Part shown: piece by piece, positions 51,557-60,584 of the stretch
Layout of the letters: each line of letters begins with the position of its first letter
Position numbering within the stretch: position 1 is the stretch's first letter
Assembly: GCF_037977235.1 (NCBI RefSeq)
Contig: NZ_CP150276.1
Coordinates: 2,604,001 to 2,668,000, forward strand
Source: Paenibacillus sp. FSL K6-0276
GTDB taxonomy: Bacteria; Bacillota; Bacilli; Paenibacillales; Paenibacillaceae
DNA length: 64,000 nucleotides
Reading direction: 5' to 3'
The notes under the pieces: generated by a model
The model's input: only the letters and a program-made list of their open reading frames with translations
Told to the model about the DNA's origin: nothing
Databases searched by the model: none
Program-made: the position numbers and the translations under genes

Positions 51557-51798
51557 AGTTTCCTCCTAAAGTTCTGTAAATATGTATATTCTTATCATCG
51601 GTAAGAACATGGAGTAAATTAAGAGGGAGGATCCGGAGGGATTCTTGTAAACAGATTCATAATTGAGTGAAAGAATGATAGCCACGAAGAGCCAGCACTC
51701 CTTTTATGAGATTAAAAGATTAGTAAAATCTAACATCTGTCAAACTTCATGTGGATTTTTCAGCAACCATATGTTGACTTCGTTTTGACTTCGAGATT

Positions 51799-51848
51799 AA
51801 AAAATACAGAGCGAAGCGGTCATCCTATCCTTCCCGCCATGCTCTGTA
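51799..51848 (-). terminator. Terminator retained behind a rhodanese remnant
   Basis: On the minus strand TACAGAGCATGGCGG pairs with CCGCTTCGCTCTGTA, followed by six T. It closes the remnant at 51869-51943. Confidence 0.8.
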
Positions 51849-51868
51849 AGTAAAATAAAATATTGCTA

Positions 51869-51943
51869 TTAGCCTTTCGGCTCTTCCTCTTCCCCAGTAG
51901 CCACCGGATTCTCCTCATAACTAATCCAATAGTTCCAGCTATT
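51869..51943 (-). pseudogene. 3'-terminal remnant of a rhodanese-type sulfurtransferase gene (A)
   Basis: Twenty-four codons on the minus strand read NSWNYWISYEENPVATGEE and then stop. This matches the C-terminus of the intact enzyme at 62154 (SWSDWISYEGNAVTTGKE). Nothing upstream belongs to a rhodanese; a truncated SLH gene ends 20 bp away. A terminator follows, showing that this is a genuine gene end. Confidence 0.75.
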
Positions 51944-51963
51944 ATTTGCCCACTTTCACGACA

Positions 51964-52703
51964 TCAATCGTCCGGATTTGGATTCTGGCTCGGATTCGGG
52001 CTTGGGCTCGGAGTAGGTTCTGGGCTCGGGCTTTGATTCGTCGCAGGCTCCGATGTCGTCGATGGTGTAGTGCTCCTAGGTTTGGTGACTAGTAATTCGG
52101 TTGCCGTAACCGGGATCGGGTTCCTCTCATCGTTTTTCACTGAGTTTCCGTATAGCGTTGTCAGGCCGCTTATATCGATTTTCGGCATTTTGGACGGATC
52201 ATCGAATTGTAAAGATTTATGTAACTTGATAATGATCGTCTTCCCGTCCTTGGACAACTCGAAGTTGTCTAGCTTCGGATCTAGCGGTACGTCGTTGATT
52301 TTAATCTTGGATAGGTCGATGGACTTGGGGTCGATCTGTACCGTCAATTTCAGATTCAACTTGTCGCCTGTCTCAAAGAATCCTCCTGTTACAAACAGAG
52401 GTTTAGACTCTTCGAGCGTTTTGGCGGATTGGAAGGATCCTTTAACAAGTAGTTCTCGATCTGCTGGCACATTTCCGCCGAACGTACCGTTCGGAGCGTT
52501 ATTTAGTAATTTAAGCTTGAGAGCCAACTCGACGTAACCTTTAGCCCAATCGGTAACAGTGGGATCGCCAACACTTAGGGCAGCCTTTGCCTTTGCTTTT
52601 GCATCAGCATCCTTGTCCAATATTCGAACTAAAAATGTGGCTAATTGCTCTTTGGTCACCTTGCTTGCAGGGTTATATGTACCATCACCAAATCCATCCG
52701 CCT
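51964..52703 (-). pseudogene. 5'-truncated SLH-domain surface protein
   Basis: The frame opens abruptly at about 52703 in the middle of an S-layer-homology repeat (GFGDGTYNPASKVTKEQ, then LATFLVRIL), preceded at once by a stop. One more partial repeat (WAKGYVELALKLKLLNNAPN, PADRELLVKG) follows. After it come an Ig-like stretch (KINDVPLDPKLDNFELS) and a Pro/Ser/Thr-rich tail of about 40 residues. There is no signal peptide or start, so the piece is the downstream part of a larger wall-bound protein. The cut lies some 70 bp from the padR start. Confidence 0.85.
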
Positions 52704-52775
52704 ATTTACAAAACAACTACTCGGTGATACTATGTAGCAGTACTAAGCAATACAGAGTAGCATTGGAGGACTTTA

Positions 52776-53105
52776 ATGGAAAACCTTACAGAAATGCTGA
52801 AAGGAGTTTTGGAAGGCTGCGTACTTGAAATCATCAGCCGGAAAGAAACCTATGGGTATGAAATCGTAAAAACGCTAAATGCGCTCGGTTTCGAAGATGT
52901 TGTCGAAGGAACAGTCTACACCATCTTGATACGGCTAGAAAAAAATAAACTCGTCGATATCGAGAAAAAACCGTCCGAAATAGGGCCGCCAAGAAAATTT
53001 TATAGCCTGAATGAATCCGGGCAGAGCGAACTGTCCCAATTTTGGGAGAAATGGGGATATGTTTCGTCCAGACTTGCTCAACTGAAGGAGGATAGCCGTG
53101 TATAA
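52776..53105 (+). CDS. PadR-family transcriptional regulator
   Basis: 109 aa, 7 nt after GGAGG. The winged helix (KGVLEGCVLEIISRKETYGYE and VEGTVYTILIRLEKNKLVDI) and the wing PRKFYSLNESGQSELSQF are typical. The short C-terminal helix pairs subunits. It is the first gene of a four-gene operon with DUF1048, ABC ATPase and permease; the next start overlaps its stop by 8 nt. PadR proteins of this context repress drug-efflux genes until a ligand binds. The promoter region immediately abuts a truncated SLH gene. Confidence 0.94.
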   Translation: MENLTEMLKGVLEGCVLEIISRKETYGYEIVKTLNALGFEDVVEGTVYTILIRLEKNKLVDIEKKPSEIGPPRKFYSLNESGQSELSQFWEKWGYVSSRLAQLKEDSRV

Positions 53106-53451
53106 GAACTTTTCCGCTTGGCTAAAAGATTTGCGTCATCAAAAAAAGAAGTACAAAGAATGCGTAAAACGTTCAAAGGCACTCCCGAACGATTACCGCG
53201 AAGTTTACAATTTAGCATCTCGATACATGCTCAATTTCTCGTCTTCCGATTCTAGCGTCATCAACCTGTTCCCCGAAATGCTCGACATGTTTGAGATGGG
53301 AGCTGCTGAAGGTCGAGATGTTCTGGAGATCGTAGGAAATGACGTTATGGCGTTCTGCGACGGCTTGCTCGAAGGCGTTTCAGCTCAGACTTGGACTGGG
53401 AAAATGCGCACCAAAATGAACGAGTCCATTCATAAAAAACTTGGAAGATAG
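53098..53451 (+). CDS. DUF1048-family protein
   Basis: 117 aa from a GTG at 53098 overlapping the padR stop. It is a small helical protein with WLKDLRHQKKKYKECVKRSKALP, YREVYNLASRYMLN, VINLFPEMLDMFEMGAAEGRDVLEIVG and a late basic end. These features fit DUF1048 proteins, which usually sit between PadR and ABC genes. No signal peptide or membrane helix is present. Its function is unknown; the conserved placement suggests it works with the regulator or the transporter. Confidence 0.85.
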   Translation: MYKNFSAWLKDLRHQKKKYKECVKRSKALPNDYREVYNLASRYMLNFSSSDSSVINLFPEMLDMFEMGAAEGRDVLEIVGNDVMAFCDGLLEGVSAQTWTGKMRTKMNESIHKKLGR

Positions 53452-53463
53452 GGGGAGATTAGG

Positions 53464-54408
53464 ATGACATCGAATAATTGGGCCATTGAGGTAATTGGCC
53501 TCAAAAAATCCTATAAGAACGTGGAAGTGTTGCGAGGGGTGGACTTCACCGTGCAGAAGGGTTCAACCTTTGCCCTTCTCGGATCCAACGGTGCGGGTAA
53601 AACCACTATGATCAAAATTCTTGCCACCCTGCTCCAGCCCGACAACGGAAGTGCGAAGATTAATGGAGGTGACGTAACCAAGCAACCGGGGCAAGTACGT
53701 AAGGAAATTAGCCTGACAGGACAAAATGTAACCGCAGACTATATCCTGACCGGGCGCGAGAACCTGCGTATGATGGCCAAACTACGTCATTTGCCCGATC
53801 CTGATAAACAAGCCGAGGAGTTGTTGCGCCGCTTTGATTTGCTCGATGCCGCTGATCGCCGAATCTCCACATATTCCGGTGGTATGTGTAGGCGCTTGGA
53901 TTTGGCCATGAGCTTATTAGGCAACCCGGCGGTCATCTTTCTCGATGAGCCAACCACCGGCCTTGACCCACAAGCCCGTATTGCTATGTGGGATATGATC
54001 AAGGATTTAGCGAGATCGGGTGTCACTGTCTTTTTAACCACGCAGTATTTAGAGGAAGCGGACCATCTAGCCGATCAAATCGCGATCTTACACGAAGGTC
54101 ATATCGTGGCAAACGGCAGTCCGGCGGAGCTTAAGAATAGGTTGCCTCGGGGTCATATCGAACTTCGATTTGACAATGAAACAACCTTAAATCAAGCACG
54201 CGACTTGTTAAAGGAATTCAACGCGACCGCAGATTCGAAGAATCTCACGCTCTCCGTCATTACAGATGGAAGTACAAGACAGATGATGCGATTGCTAACG
54301 AAAGCAGCGGAATCCGACATAGAAATTGCCGAGTTTGCCCAAAAACTGCCCACGCTTGAGGATGTTTTTCTCGCAATCGTCACCAGTAAAAAGGAGGACT
54401 TCCAATGA
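53464..54408 (+). CDS. ABC transporter ATP-binding protein (DrrA/daunorubicin-type)
   Basis: 314 aa after GGGGGAGATTAGG. Walker A is GSNGAGKTT, the Q-loop LTGQNV, the signature STYSGGMCRRLDLAMS, and Walker B FLDEPTTGLD. The H-loop reads FLTTQYLEEA (Gln in place of His), which is usual for the DrrA branch. The C-terminal 90 residues contain the regulatory fold ending EIAEFAQKLPTLEDVFL. It should power export of a drug or lipid with the permease that overlaps its stop by 4 nt. Confidence 0.95.
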   Translation: MTSNNWAIEVIGLKKSYKNVEVLRGVDFTVQKGSTFALLGSNGAGKTTMIKILATLLQPDNGSAKINGGDVTKQPGQVRKEISLTGQNVTADYILTGRENLRMMAKLRHLPDPDKQAEELLRRFDLLDAADRRISTYSGGMCRRLDLAMSLLGNPAVIFLDEPTTGLDPQARIAMWDMIKDLARSGVTVFLTTQYLEEADHLADQIAILHEGHIVANGSPAELKNRLPRGHIELRFDNETTLNQARDLLKEFNATADSKNLTLSVITDGSTRQMMRLLTKAAESDIEIAEFAQKLPTLEDVFLAIVTSKKEDFQ

Positions 54409-55169
54409 AATTCATTCATTTTCTAGGCGATACTGCCGTCATGAGTGGGCGCGTCATTCGTCACTCCACTCGTAGCATCGACACGATTATTACTGTCATT
54501 GCCATGCCGATCATGATCATGCTGCTCTTCGTCTACATTTTTGGTGGAGCGATGAACACCGGCGATGTAAGCTATATCAATTATATTGTTCCCGGAATAT
54601 TGCTTTTTTGTATTGCTAGTGGCGTGGCCTATTCTTCTCTACGTATCAATAACGATCTCACGAAAGGCATTTTCGAGCGATTTCACTCCATGCCGATCGC
54701 AAAAGCCTCCATTCTAGGCGGTCATGTGGTAGCATCATTAGTTTTTAATGTCATTTCCTTGCTTGCCATTTTCCTTGTTGCCTTCGGTATGGGATTTCGG
54801 CCGAAAGCGGATGTGCTCGGTTGGGTATTAGCCATTGTCATTTTGTTGCTTAGCGTTCTTGCGTTCACTTGGATTGCCGTCACCTTCGGCTTGCTTGCCA
54901 AATCTTTCGAGGGAGCCGGAGTGTTTTCTTACATTCTGATGTTGCTTTTATTCGTTAGCTCAGCCTTTGCCCCGACTGACAGCATGCCCGCGGCTATCCG
55001 CGTATTCGCGGAATATCAGCCCATGACGCCGCTTATCGAGAGCATTCGTTCTCTTTTACTCGGAGGAACGGCGGATAAAACTACGCTTGCGGCGGTATTA
55101 TGGAGTTTGGCAATACTCGGGTTCTTCTGGGCTTCCGCCATGCGGGTGTATAAACGGAGGATGAAATAA
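54405..55169 (+). CDS. ABC-2 type permease (DrrB-like)
   Basis: 254 aa from an ATG overlapping the ATPase stop (ATGA). Six membrane helices are seen, including TIITVIAMPIMIMLLFVYIFG near the N-terminus, then IVPGILLFCIASGVAYSSL and the FERFHSMPIAKASIL coupling region. VLAFTWIAVTFGLLAKSF and ILMLLLFVSSAFAPTDSMP are typical of ABC-2 exporters. It forms the channel for the DrrA-like ATPase. A terminator closes the PadR-DUF1048-DrrAB operon. Confidence 0.94.
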   Translation: MKFIHFLGDTAVMSGRVIRHSTRSIDTIITVIAMPIMIMLLFVYIFGGAMNTGDVSYINYIVPGILLFCIASGVAYSSLRINNDLTKGIFERFHSMPIAKASILGGHVVASLVFNVISLLAIFLVAFGMGFRPKADVLGWVLAIVILLLSVLAFTWIAVTFGLLAKSFEGAGVFSYILMLLLFVSSAFAPTDSMPAAIRVFAEYQPMTPLIESIRSLLLGGTADKTTLAAVLWSLAILGFFWASAMRVYKRRMK

Positions 55170-55277
55170 ACGTGAAAAAAAGACCGGCAATCGGCTCGTT
55201 AACACTTCTAATCGAGTATGGTCCATTTGTCTGCATAAATAGGAGAATTGTTGGTGAGAAATGAATTAGTGTTACAC

Positions 55278-55326
55278 AAAGAGCCGCCGGTAGCTCCTCG
55301 AAAGAGGACATACCGGCTTTTTTTGT
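55278..55326 (+). terminator. Terminator of the padR-drrAB operon
   Basis: GCCGGTA...CTC pairs with GAG...TACCGGC around a GAAA loop, followed by seven T. Confidence 0.9.
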
Positions 55327-55578
55327 GCACAGATTAACAAGCGCACCTTAATTCCACGCTTCGTGTGAGTATTCACGGTATATAGAGAAGAGACAATACT
55401 TTTTGGAATGGCAAAAGAAAAAGGTCTATTTTTTGAATATTTCTGTGCTATTCTAGAAATGTGATTTATACAAAATTTTTGTACATAGAATTAGAAATAC
55501 CTGATTTGGTAATTAATTTTTATAAGCGAGTGGGAAATGAATGATATTATTTTTTGGAAAATGGGGGAGTAAGTTATA
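55327..55578. other. A+T-rich intergenic stretch before the MFS gene
   Basis: About 250 bp without a supported gene. It must hold the promoter of the MFS gene; no clear operator or attenuator is seen. Confidence 0.5.
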
Positions 55579-56832
55579 GTGATACCAACCGAAGCACCAA
55601 ACAAAAAACATTGGAAAAGGGATATTATTATCTTTCTAAGTAGTCAAACATTCTCGTTATTCGGCTCTGCATTAGTTCAATATGCAATTATGTGGTACGT
55701 AACACTCACAACAAAATCAGGTATGATGATGACATTATTTATTATTTGTGGATTTATTCCTACCTTTCTATTATCTCCATTTGCAGGTGTATGGGCTGAC
55801 CGTTTCAACCGAAAATATCTTATCATCATAGCAGATGCCATGATTGCCTTTGTCACACTGATTTTAGCCATTACTTTTTTGTTAGGTTATGACGAGATAT
55901 GGTTGTTGTTCGCCATTGCTGCAGTTCGCGCGCTCGGAGCTGGGATTCAAACACCTGCAGTTGGAGCAATATTACCTCAAATCGTACCAGAGGATAAGCT
56001 GACAAAGGTAAATGGAATTAACGGAAGTCTTCAAGCGCTTATGATGTTTGTTGCACCTATCGTGAGTGCGTCATTGCTTACAATGGCAACAATCGAGGTT
56101 ATTTTCTTTATCGATGTTGTCACAGCGGTGATAGCGATCTTTACATTATCTTTCTTTTTGAAAATATCTTTGCATAAAAAAGCGACTGATAAACAAACGA
56201 CAAGCTATTTGGATGATTTTAAACTGGGTTTAAGCTATATTAAAAACCACAGCTTTCTCAAAACCTTTTTCATTTTTTTCGCTTTTTTCTTTGTATTGAT
56301 GGCGCCGGCGGCATTTTTAACACCGCTACAAGTGACACGCAGCTTTGGAGATGATTATTGGCGATTGACAGCCATTGAAATTGCTTTCTCTATCGGTATG
56401 ATGGCTGGCGGAGCAATTATTGCATCATGGGGCGGCTTCCGCAACAAGGTATATACGATGACTTTCGCTAGTTTAATTATGGGCGTATGTACGTTAGCTT
56501 TGGGTATTGTACCTGTATTTTGGATCTACTTGGCTATGATGGCTATATTCGGCATAGCTATGCCCGTCTTTAATACACCTACAACCGTAATGCTACAAGA
56601 GAAGGTAGATCCGGATTACTTGGGACGCATATTTGGAGTATTCGGTATGATATCGACTTCCATGATGCCAATTGGTATGCTGATATTCGGTCCGCTTGCG
56701 GATGTAATTGAGATTGAATGGCTCCTTGTTGGAACAGGGTTGTTTATTGTAATTCTGTCCATTTTCTTCATTCGTAATAAACGTTTGGTTGAAGCCGGGA
56801 TGCCGTTAATAAAGGAGTCATCACAAGAGTAG
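55579..56832 (+). CDS. MFS efflux transporter (MefA-like, MFS_3)
   Basis: 417 aa from a GTG at 55579, after GGGGGAG. Twelve helices are present. The N-terminus WKRDIIIFLSSQTFSLFGSAL and the loop motif GVWADRFNRKYLIII are those of Mef-type macrolide and multidrug pumps. VRALGAGIQTPAVGAILPQI and the TTVMLQEKVDPDYLGRIFGVFG segment are also conserved. It should export hydrophobic compounds by proton antiport; specificity is unknown. The adjacent DrrAB operon and upstream ABC-F suggest antibiotic stress is common in the habitat. Confidence 0.92.
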   Translation: MIPTEAPNKKHWKRDIIIFLSSQTFSLFGSALVQYAIMWYVTLTTKSGMMMTLFIICGFIPTFLLSPFAGVWADRFNRKYLIIIADAMIAFVTLILAITFLLGYDEIWLLFAIAAVRALGAGIQTPAVGAILPQIVPEDKLTKVNGINGSLQALMMFVAPIVSASLLTMATIEVIFFIDVVTAVIAIFTLSFFLKISLHKKATDKQTTSYLDDFKLGLSYIKNHSFLKTFFIFFAFFFVLMAPAAFLTPLQVTRSFGDDYWRLTAIEIAFSIGMMAGGAIIASWGGFRNKVYTMTFASLIMGVCTLALGIVPVFWIYLAMMAIFGIAMPVFNTPTTVMLQEKVDPDYLGRIFGVFGMISTSMMPIGMLIFGPLADVIEIEWLLVGTGLFIVILSIFFIRNKRLVEAGMPLIKESSQE

Positions 56833-56926
56833 CAGTGAGAGATACGCTGTACCTGCGAGAACAAGGCGAATGCGGGGTAAGGGCTATGACTTGAAACTCT
56901 GTTAGAGAAAAAAAGAAGCTCTCCTG

Positions 56927-56942
56927 AAGTTCAATTGAACTT
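56927..56942. terminator. 16-bp perfect palindrome inside a terminator-like hairpin
   Basis: AAGTTCAATTGAACTT is its own reverse complement. AGAAGCTCTCC before it and GGAAAGCTTTTC after it extend the hairpin imperfectly, with T-rich sequence beyond, so it may end the MFS transcript. Confidence 0.5.
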
Positions 56943-56981
56943 TGTGGAAAGCTTTTCTTAATTAGAAAAAAGGAGGCCGTT

Positions 56982-57167
56982 ATGACTTATTCACAGATCT
57001 GGAACAACGCAGAAAATGAAGCCGAAATTCTCTATTTGGAACAGCAGATTGTGGCCATCAAAAAAGAAATAAAACGAGCAAAGACCGCAGAACAACAGGA
57101 GATATTGGATCAAGCGAATCGCAAGCTGGCTGAATTGGAAGCGAAGCTGGATGAGCTAGAGGAGTAG
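56982..57167 (+). CDS. Small coiled-coil protein
   Basis: 61 aa with AAGGAGG 7 nt before the ATG. Most of it is a charged coiled coil (AEILYLEQQIVAIKKEIKRA, then AKTAEQQEILDQANRKLAEL). No signal or membrane segment is present. It is not recognised. It lies between the MFS gene and the convergent SecA-like gene, with 23 bp to the latter's stop. Confidence 0.65.
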   Translation: MTYSQIWNNAENEAEILYLEQQIVAIKKEIKRAKTAEQQEILDQANRKLAELEAKLDELEE

Positions 57168-57190
57168 GGGCTAGCCGCCCCTTCGTTGCA

Positions 57191-59467
57191 TCAATATTTT
57201 GACAGCTTGAATATCGGCCTCGCAACCGTGCGAAGCCAATAAGCAAATACGGTCGTTCCGGTCCATGAGGTTCGCTTATTCTGTAGGTATTGATCGTTAA
57301 TAATATAAGTCCGGGTGGAAGCAGGGCTTTTCAGACCGAACTTTTCCCACTCTGCCGGATCATTCGAACCTCCGAGCCTTTCAAGCATATTCTCCGACGC
57401 GTTATTTATTTTAGAAGGAATTTGCTCGTAGGCTTCGGTGATTTGCGCATGAAATTCGTCGATCGGATTGCGGCTGGCAAGGCTCTCCAAGTGAATGCCT
57501 TCGCGAAGGTAAGAAACGTATGCAAGATGGTCAGCCCAGAACTCGTCGATATAAAAAAGCCGTACCCGCTGCTCCGCTGGGCTCAACGGCTGCTCGCCTT
57601 TCAAAATTCGGAGCCGCTCCGTGTATAGAATTCGCCTCTGATCCTCCACCATATCCGAATAACAGTTCAGTTCCTTGTGGATATCGAAGTTTTGGCCCAT
57701 AACAATACGCTGAATACTTGTGATCTTGCTGCTGAGCACCGTCTCTTCAAGAGCCTCATCCTGCCTGGGAGCGCGAACCGCTTTATGGATGCCGAAGCGA
57801 AGCAGCAATTCGTCCTCCAAGCTTACATAAAAAACGGAAGCTCCCGGGTCGCCTTGGCGACCGGAACGCCCGCGCAACTGGTCGTCGATCCGCACGCTTT
57901 CGTTCACATGGGTGGCAATTACGTACAACCCGCCCAGCTTGGCGACTACTTCTGCTTGCGCGGGGTCGACGCCGCCGAGCCGGATGTCGACCCCGCGTCC
58001 CGCCATATTTGTAGACACAGTCACTGCACCGGTTTCTCCCGCTTTGGCGATGATGTCGGCTTCTTCCGCATCGTTTTTCGCATTTAGAACATGGCAAGGT
58101 ACGTCGGCAGCCGCTAGCGCCTCTGCCAGCATGGCAGACTCCTCGACGCTTGACGTACCAATGAGAATTGGACGTCCCGTCCTATGGACGGATGAGATTT
58201 CTTGTACGAGTGCCTTAAGCTTGGCTTCTTTATGGGTAAAAATCCGGTGCAGATGGTCGATCCGGATGTTTGGCCGGTTCGGCGAAATTTGCAGCACCTG
58301 CAGCGCATAAATATCTTCGAAGTCCATTGCGGAAGCATGAGCGGTAGCCGTCATTCCGCAAATCTGCGGATACAGGCTGATGAAGTGTTGAATAGTGATC
58401 GTCCCGAGAATTTTCCCGCCGGCTATGGAGTACAGCCCTTCTTTTGCTGTAAGCGCGGCTTGTAGCCCGTCCGGCAAATACCGGTTCTCCGCCACTCGGC
58501 CGGTATATTCTTCGATCAGCTCGATTTTGCCGTCCCGGACGATGTAATCGACGTCTTTCTTTAATAACGATTCCGCATGCAGCGCGCAATTTAATGACGT
58601 CAGCAAGTGACTGTTATGGCTATCGTACAAATTGCCGCATCCCAGCATCGATTCCGCTTGCGCAGCGCCTGCTTCATTTAAGTAAACGTTCCGCTGGAAC
58701 TCGTCGAAGTCGTAATGCTCTGCTTGCTTGAGCTGCCGAGCCACTTCTGCGAAACGAAAGCCGTCGCCCCTGGAAGAGGGCGAATCGCCGCTGATGACTA
58801 GCGGCACACGTGCTTCGTCGAGAAGCAGCGAATCCGCTTCGTCGACGATGACGTAGTGGAAAGGACGATGCACGGTATCGGCTTCGCTTAGTGCGATTGT
58901 GTCGCGCAAGTAATCGAATCCCGCTTCTTTGGCCGTAACATAGGTTATATCCTTGGCGTATGCTTCCTGTTTCTCGGACAGGCTCATGCCCGCTTGAACC
59001 GAGTTTACCGTTAACCCGAGGAAACGATAGATCGGACCCATCCACTCCGCATCCCGCTTGGCTAAATAATCGTTAAAAGTCAGCACATGAATGCCTTTGC
59101 CGGTCAGTGCATTTAGATATGCAGGCATAACAGCAGAAAGTGTTTTTCCTTCACCGGTATGCTGCTCGATCAAAAATCTCTCGTGCAGAGCGATGGCAGC
59201 CATGATCTGGACATCGTAAGGATTTAATCCGAGCTTTCTCTTCGCTGCCTCGCAAACTAACGCATAAGCATCGACAAGCAGCTCATCCAAAGGTGTACCC
59301 GATTTTGCTTCTTCTTGTAGCCGGAGGGATTCAGCTTGAAGCTGCCCATCATCCCATGCTTCCAAATTCCGTTTTCTGATGAGCTCCACTTTGTCCTGAT
59401 AAACTTTCAGCTTATTCTGGGTATCGCGGTCTTTGAATTTTTGCATCAATTTGACGGCTATATTCAT
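57191..59467 (-). CDS. secA2: SecA2-like preprotein translocase ATPase
   Basis: 758 aa. All motor motifs are present: the Q motif LNPYDVQIMAA, Walker A HTGEGKT (about residue 103), VDEADSLLLDEARVPLVISG, PKTGT-type linkers, and LRGRSGRQGDPGASVFYVSLED for motif VI. The preprotein crosslinking domain lies between about 220 and 355 (DYIVRDGKIELIEEYTGRV). The housekeeping SecA has about 840 residues and ends in a zinc-binding tail; this one stops short with YWLRTVARPIFKLSKY and no Cys cluster. So it is an accessory SecA. No secY2, asp genes or dedicated substrate lies near. Codon choice looks G+C-richer than neighbours, suggesting transfer. Confidence 0.93.
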   Translation of the reverse strand: MNIAVKLMQKFKDRDTQNKLKVYQDKVELIRKRNLEAWDDGQLQAESLRLQEEAKSGTPLDELLVDAYALVCEAAKRKLGLNPYDVQIMAAIALHERFLIEQHTGEGKTLSAVMPAYLNALTGKGIHVLTFNDYLAKRDAEWMGPIYRFLGLTVNSVQAGMSLSEKQEAYAKDITYVTAKEAGFDYLRDTIALSEADTVHRPFHYVIVDEADSLLLDEARVPLVISGDSPSSRGDGFRFAEVARQLKQAEHYDFDEFQRNVYLNEAGAAQAESMLGCGNLYDSHNSHLLTSLNCALHAESLLKKDVDYIVRDGKIELIEEYTGRVAENRYLPDGLQAALTAKEGLYSIAGGKILGTITIQHFISLYPQICGMTATAHASAMDFEDIYALQVLQISPNRPNIRIDHLHRIFTHKEAKLKALVQEISSVHRTGRPILIGTSSVEESAMLAEALAAADVPCHVLNAKNDAEEADIIAKAGETGAVTVSTNMAGRGVDIRLGGVDPAQAEVVAKLGGLYVIATHVNESVRIDDQLRGRSGRQGDPGASVFYVSLEDELLLRFGIHKAVRAPRQDEALEETVLSSKITSIQRIVMGQNFDIHKELNCYSDMVEDQRRILYTERLRILKGEQPLSPAEQRVRLFYIDEFWADHLAYVSYLREGIHLESLASRNPIDEFHAQITEAYEQIPSKINNASENMLERLGGSNDPAEWEKFGLKSPASTRTYIINDQYLQNKRTSWTGTTVFAYWLRTVARPIFKLSKY

Positions 59468-59735
59468 AGAAATTTGATCTCCCCTCGGTAGAAATACGCT
59501 TAGTTTTGAACAATACTTGCGCTGATCAGTCGGTTAATATGTCCTTGGATTCAATCTACCAAAATATTCTATTAAATGCAATTTGGACAAATCAAAGTGA
59601 CTATCAAAACGTAAATCTTAAAACTCTAAGCATTCAACGCCAACTTATTTCGGATGCTATTAGGTGGATAATTTTATGTACTCTGCAAGTATTATCATCT
59701 TCGAGTTCTTGTTTGCAGATTGTTTGCAAAAGAAC

Positions 59736-59781
59736 CCAAAAAGGACTGAACTGGGATCTTACTAATCACCCAGTTCAGTCC
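59736..59781 (-). terminator. Terminator retained behind a second rhodanese remnant
   Basis: GGACTGAACTGGG (59743-59755) and CCCAGTTCAGTCC (59769-59781) pair perfectly over 13 bp. On the minus strand the stem is followed by TTTTTGGG. It lies just after the remnant ending at 59788. Confidence 0.9.
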
Positions 59782-59787
59782 ACAAAA

Positions 59788-59873
59788 CTACTTATCCAAA
59801 CTCCTCGCTTTTTCCCCAATGGCTATCGGATTCCCCTCATACGAAATCCAGTCACTCCAGCTGTCATTTATTA
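59788..59873 (-). pseudogene. 3'-terminal remnant of a rhodanese-type sulfurtransferase gene (B)
   Basis: The minus strand reads DSWSDWISYEGNPIAIGEKA, then RSLDK and a stop. The first part nearly equals the C-terminus of the intact gene at 62154 (GSWSDWISYEGNAVTTGKE). The codon just before DS is close to a stop, and no further rhodanese sequence lies upstream. A perfect 13-bp terminator follows. Confidence 0.8.
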
Positions 59874-59879
59874 GAGGAA

Positions 59880-60175
59880 AGTGTTTTCATTAATCAACCT
59901 CTGCAGTCCAGAAAGAGAGCCAACTACACGATATCACCGACCCATCCGGTACACCAACGAGCACCATTAATCAGCTACCACAACCATAAAGCTCCCGAAG
60001 TAGAGGCCAGACCATAGCACATCGCCCAACAGAACTAAGCAACACTTACATCAACGTGGAATACACAGCATCAAGATAAGCAAGCTACCCGTTCAACAGT
60101 GAACCCAACAACCTGAATGAACTAAAACCACCAGTTCATCTGCCCAAACCGCCCAGTTTCGCCCAGAAAGCTCAT
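59880..60175. other. Noncoding stretch with strong strand-composition skew
   Basis: For about 300 bp the plus strand is rich in A and C and poor in G and T, with many CCA, CAC and AAC runs. No frame is supported. It lies between a rhodanese remnant and a microsatellite. Confidence 0.55.
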
Positions 60176-60235
60176 AAAAAAATAAATAAATAAATAAATA
60201 AATATATATATATCCCTTTTGTGTGTAAAAGGGAT
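60175..60235. repeat. AAAT/AT microsatellite followed by a hairpin
   Basis: Tandem AAAT units (about 60177-60203) run into an AT tract, then ATCCCTTTT/AAAAGGGAT forms a hairpin with a 6-nt GTGTGT loop. Confidence 0.85.
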
Positions 60236-60418
60236 GTACAGAACAAAGGGCGTAGGCGGAATGTCTCTCTCAATCTGCGACTAGGGCATTCGTCGGTGGA
60301 AATTACACTGGAAAAGTGCTTGAATACGTATGGGGTGGTCTATTAAGCGGCCTATGAACTAAATGTTCTTCTTCTGCGAAAAATTCATAAATAGTTTCGT
60401 ATTATGATGAAATAAGAA

Positions 60419-60441
60419 GTCTGCAATTATTGTTTGCAGAC
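60419..60441. repeat. Short hairpin upstream of the GNAT gene
   Basis: GTCTGCAA pairs exactly with TTGCAGAC around a 7-nt loop. No T run follows; its role is unknown. Confidence 0.4.
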
Positions 60442-60584
60442 ATGCATCGGATAAATCAGTTTTATCTAAACTATACCTTGGAATAATTGGATATTCATTT
60501 TAAGATATGTGTACTTACATCGAATACAATAATCTGTGCTATTGCAGTTTTAACGCATTATGAAATAAACAGGAGGATTGAACT

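Noticed and set aside
57677-58310. Two plus-strand frames inside the SecA2-like gene
   Set aside because: Both lie opposite conserved SecA motifs and lack start signals.
59506-59874. 122-codon plus-strand frame
   Set aside because: It runs antisense through a perfect terminator and the rhodanese remnant and has no ribosome site.
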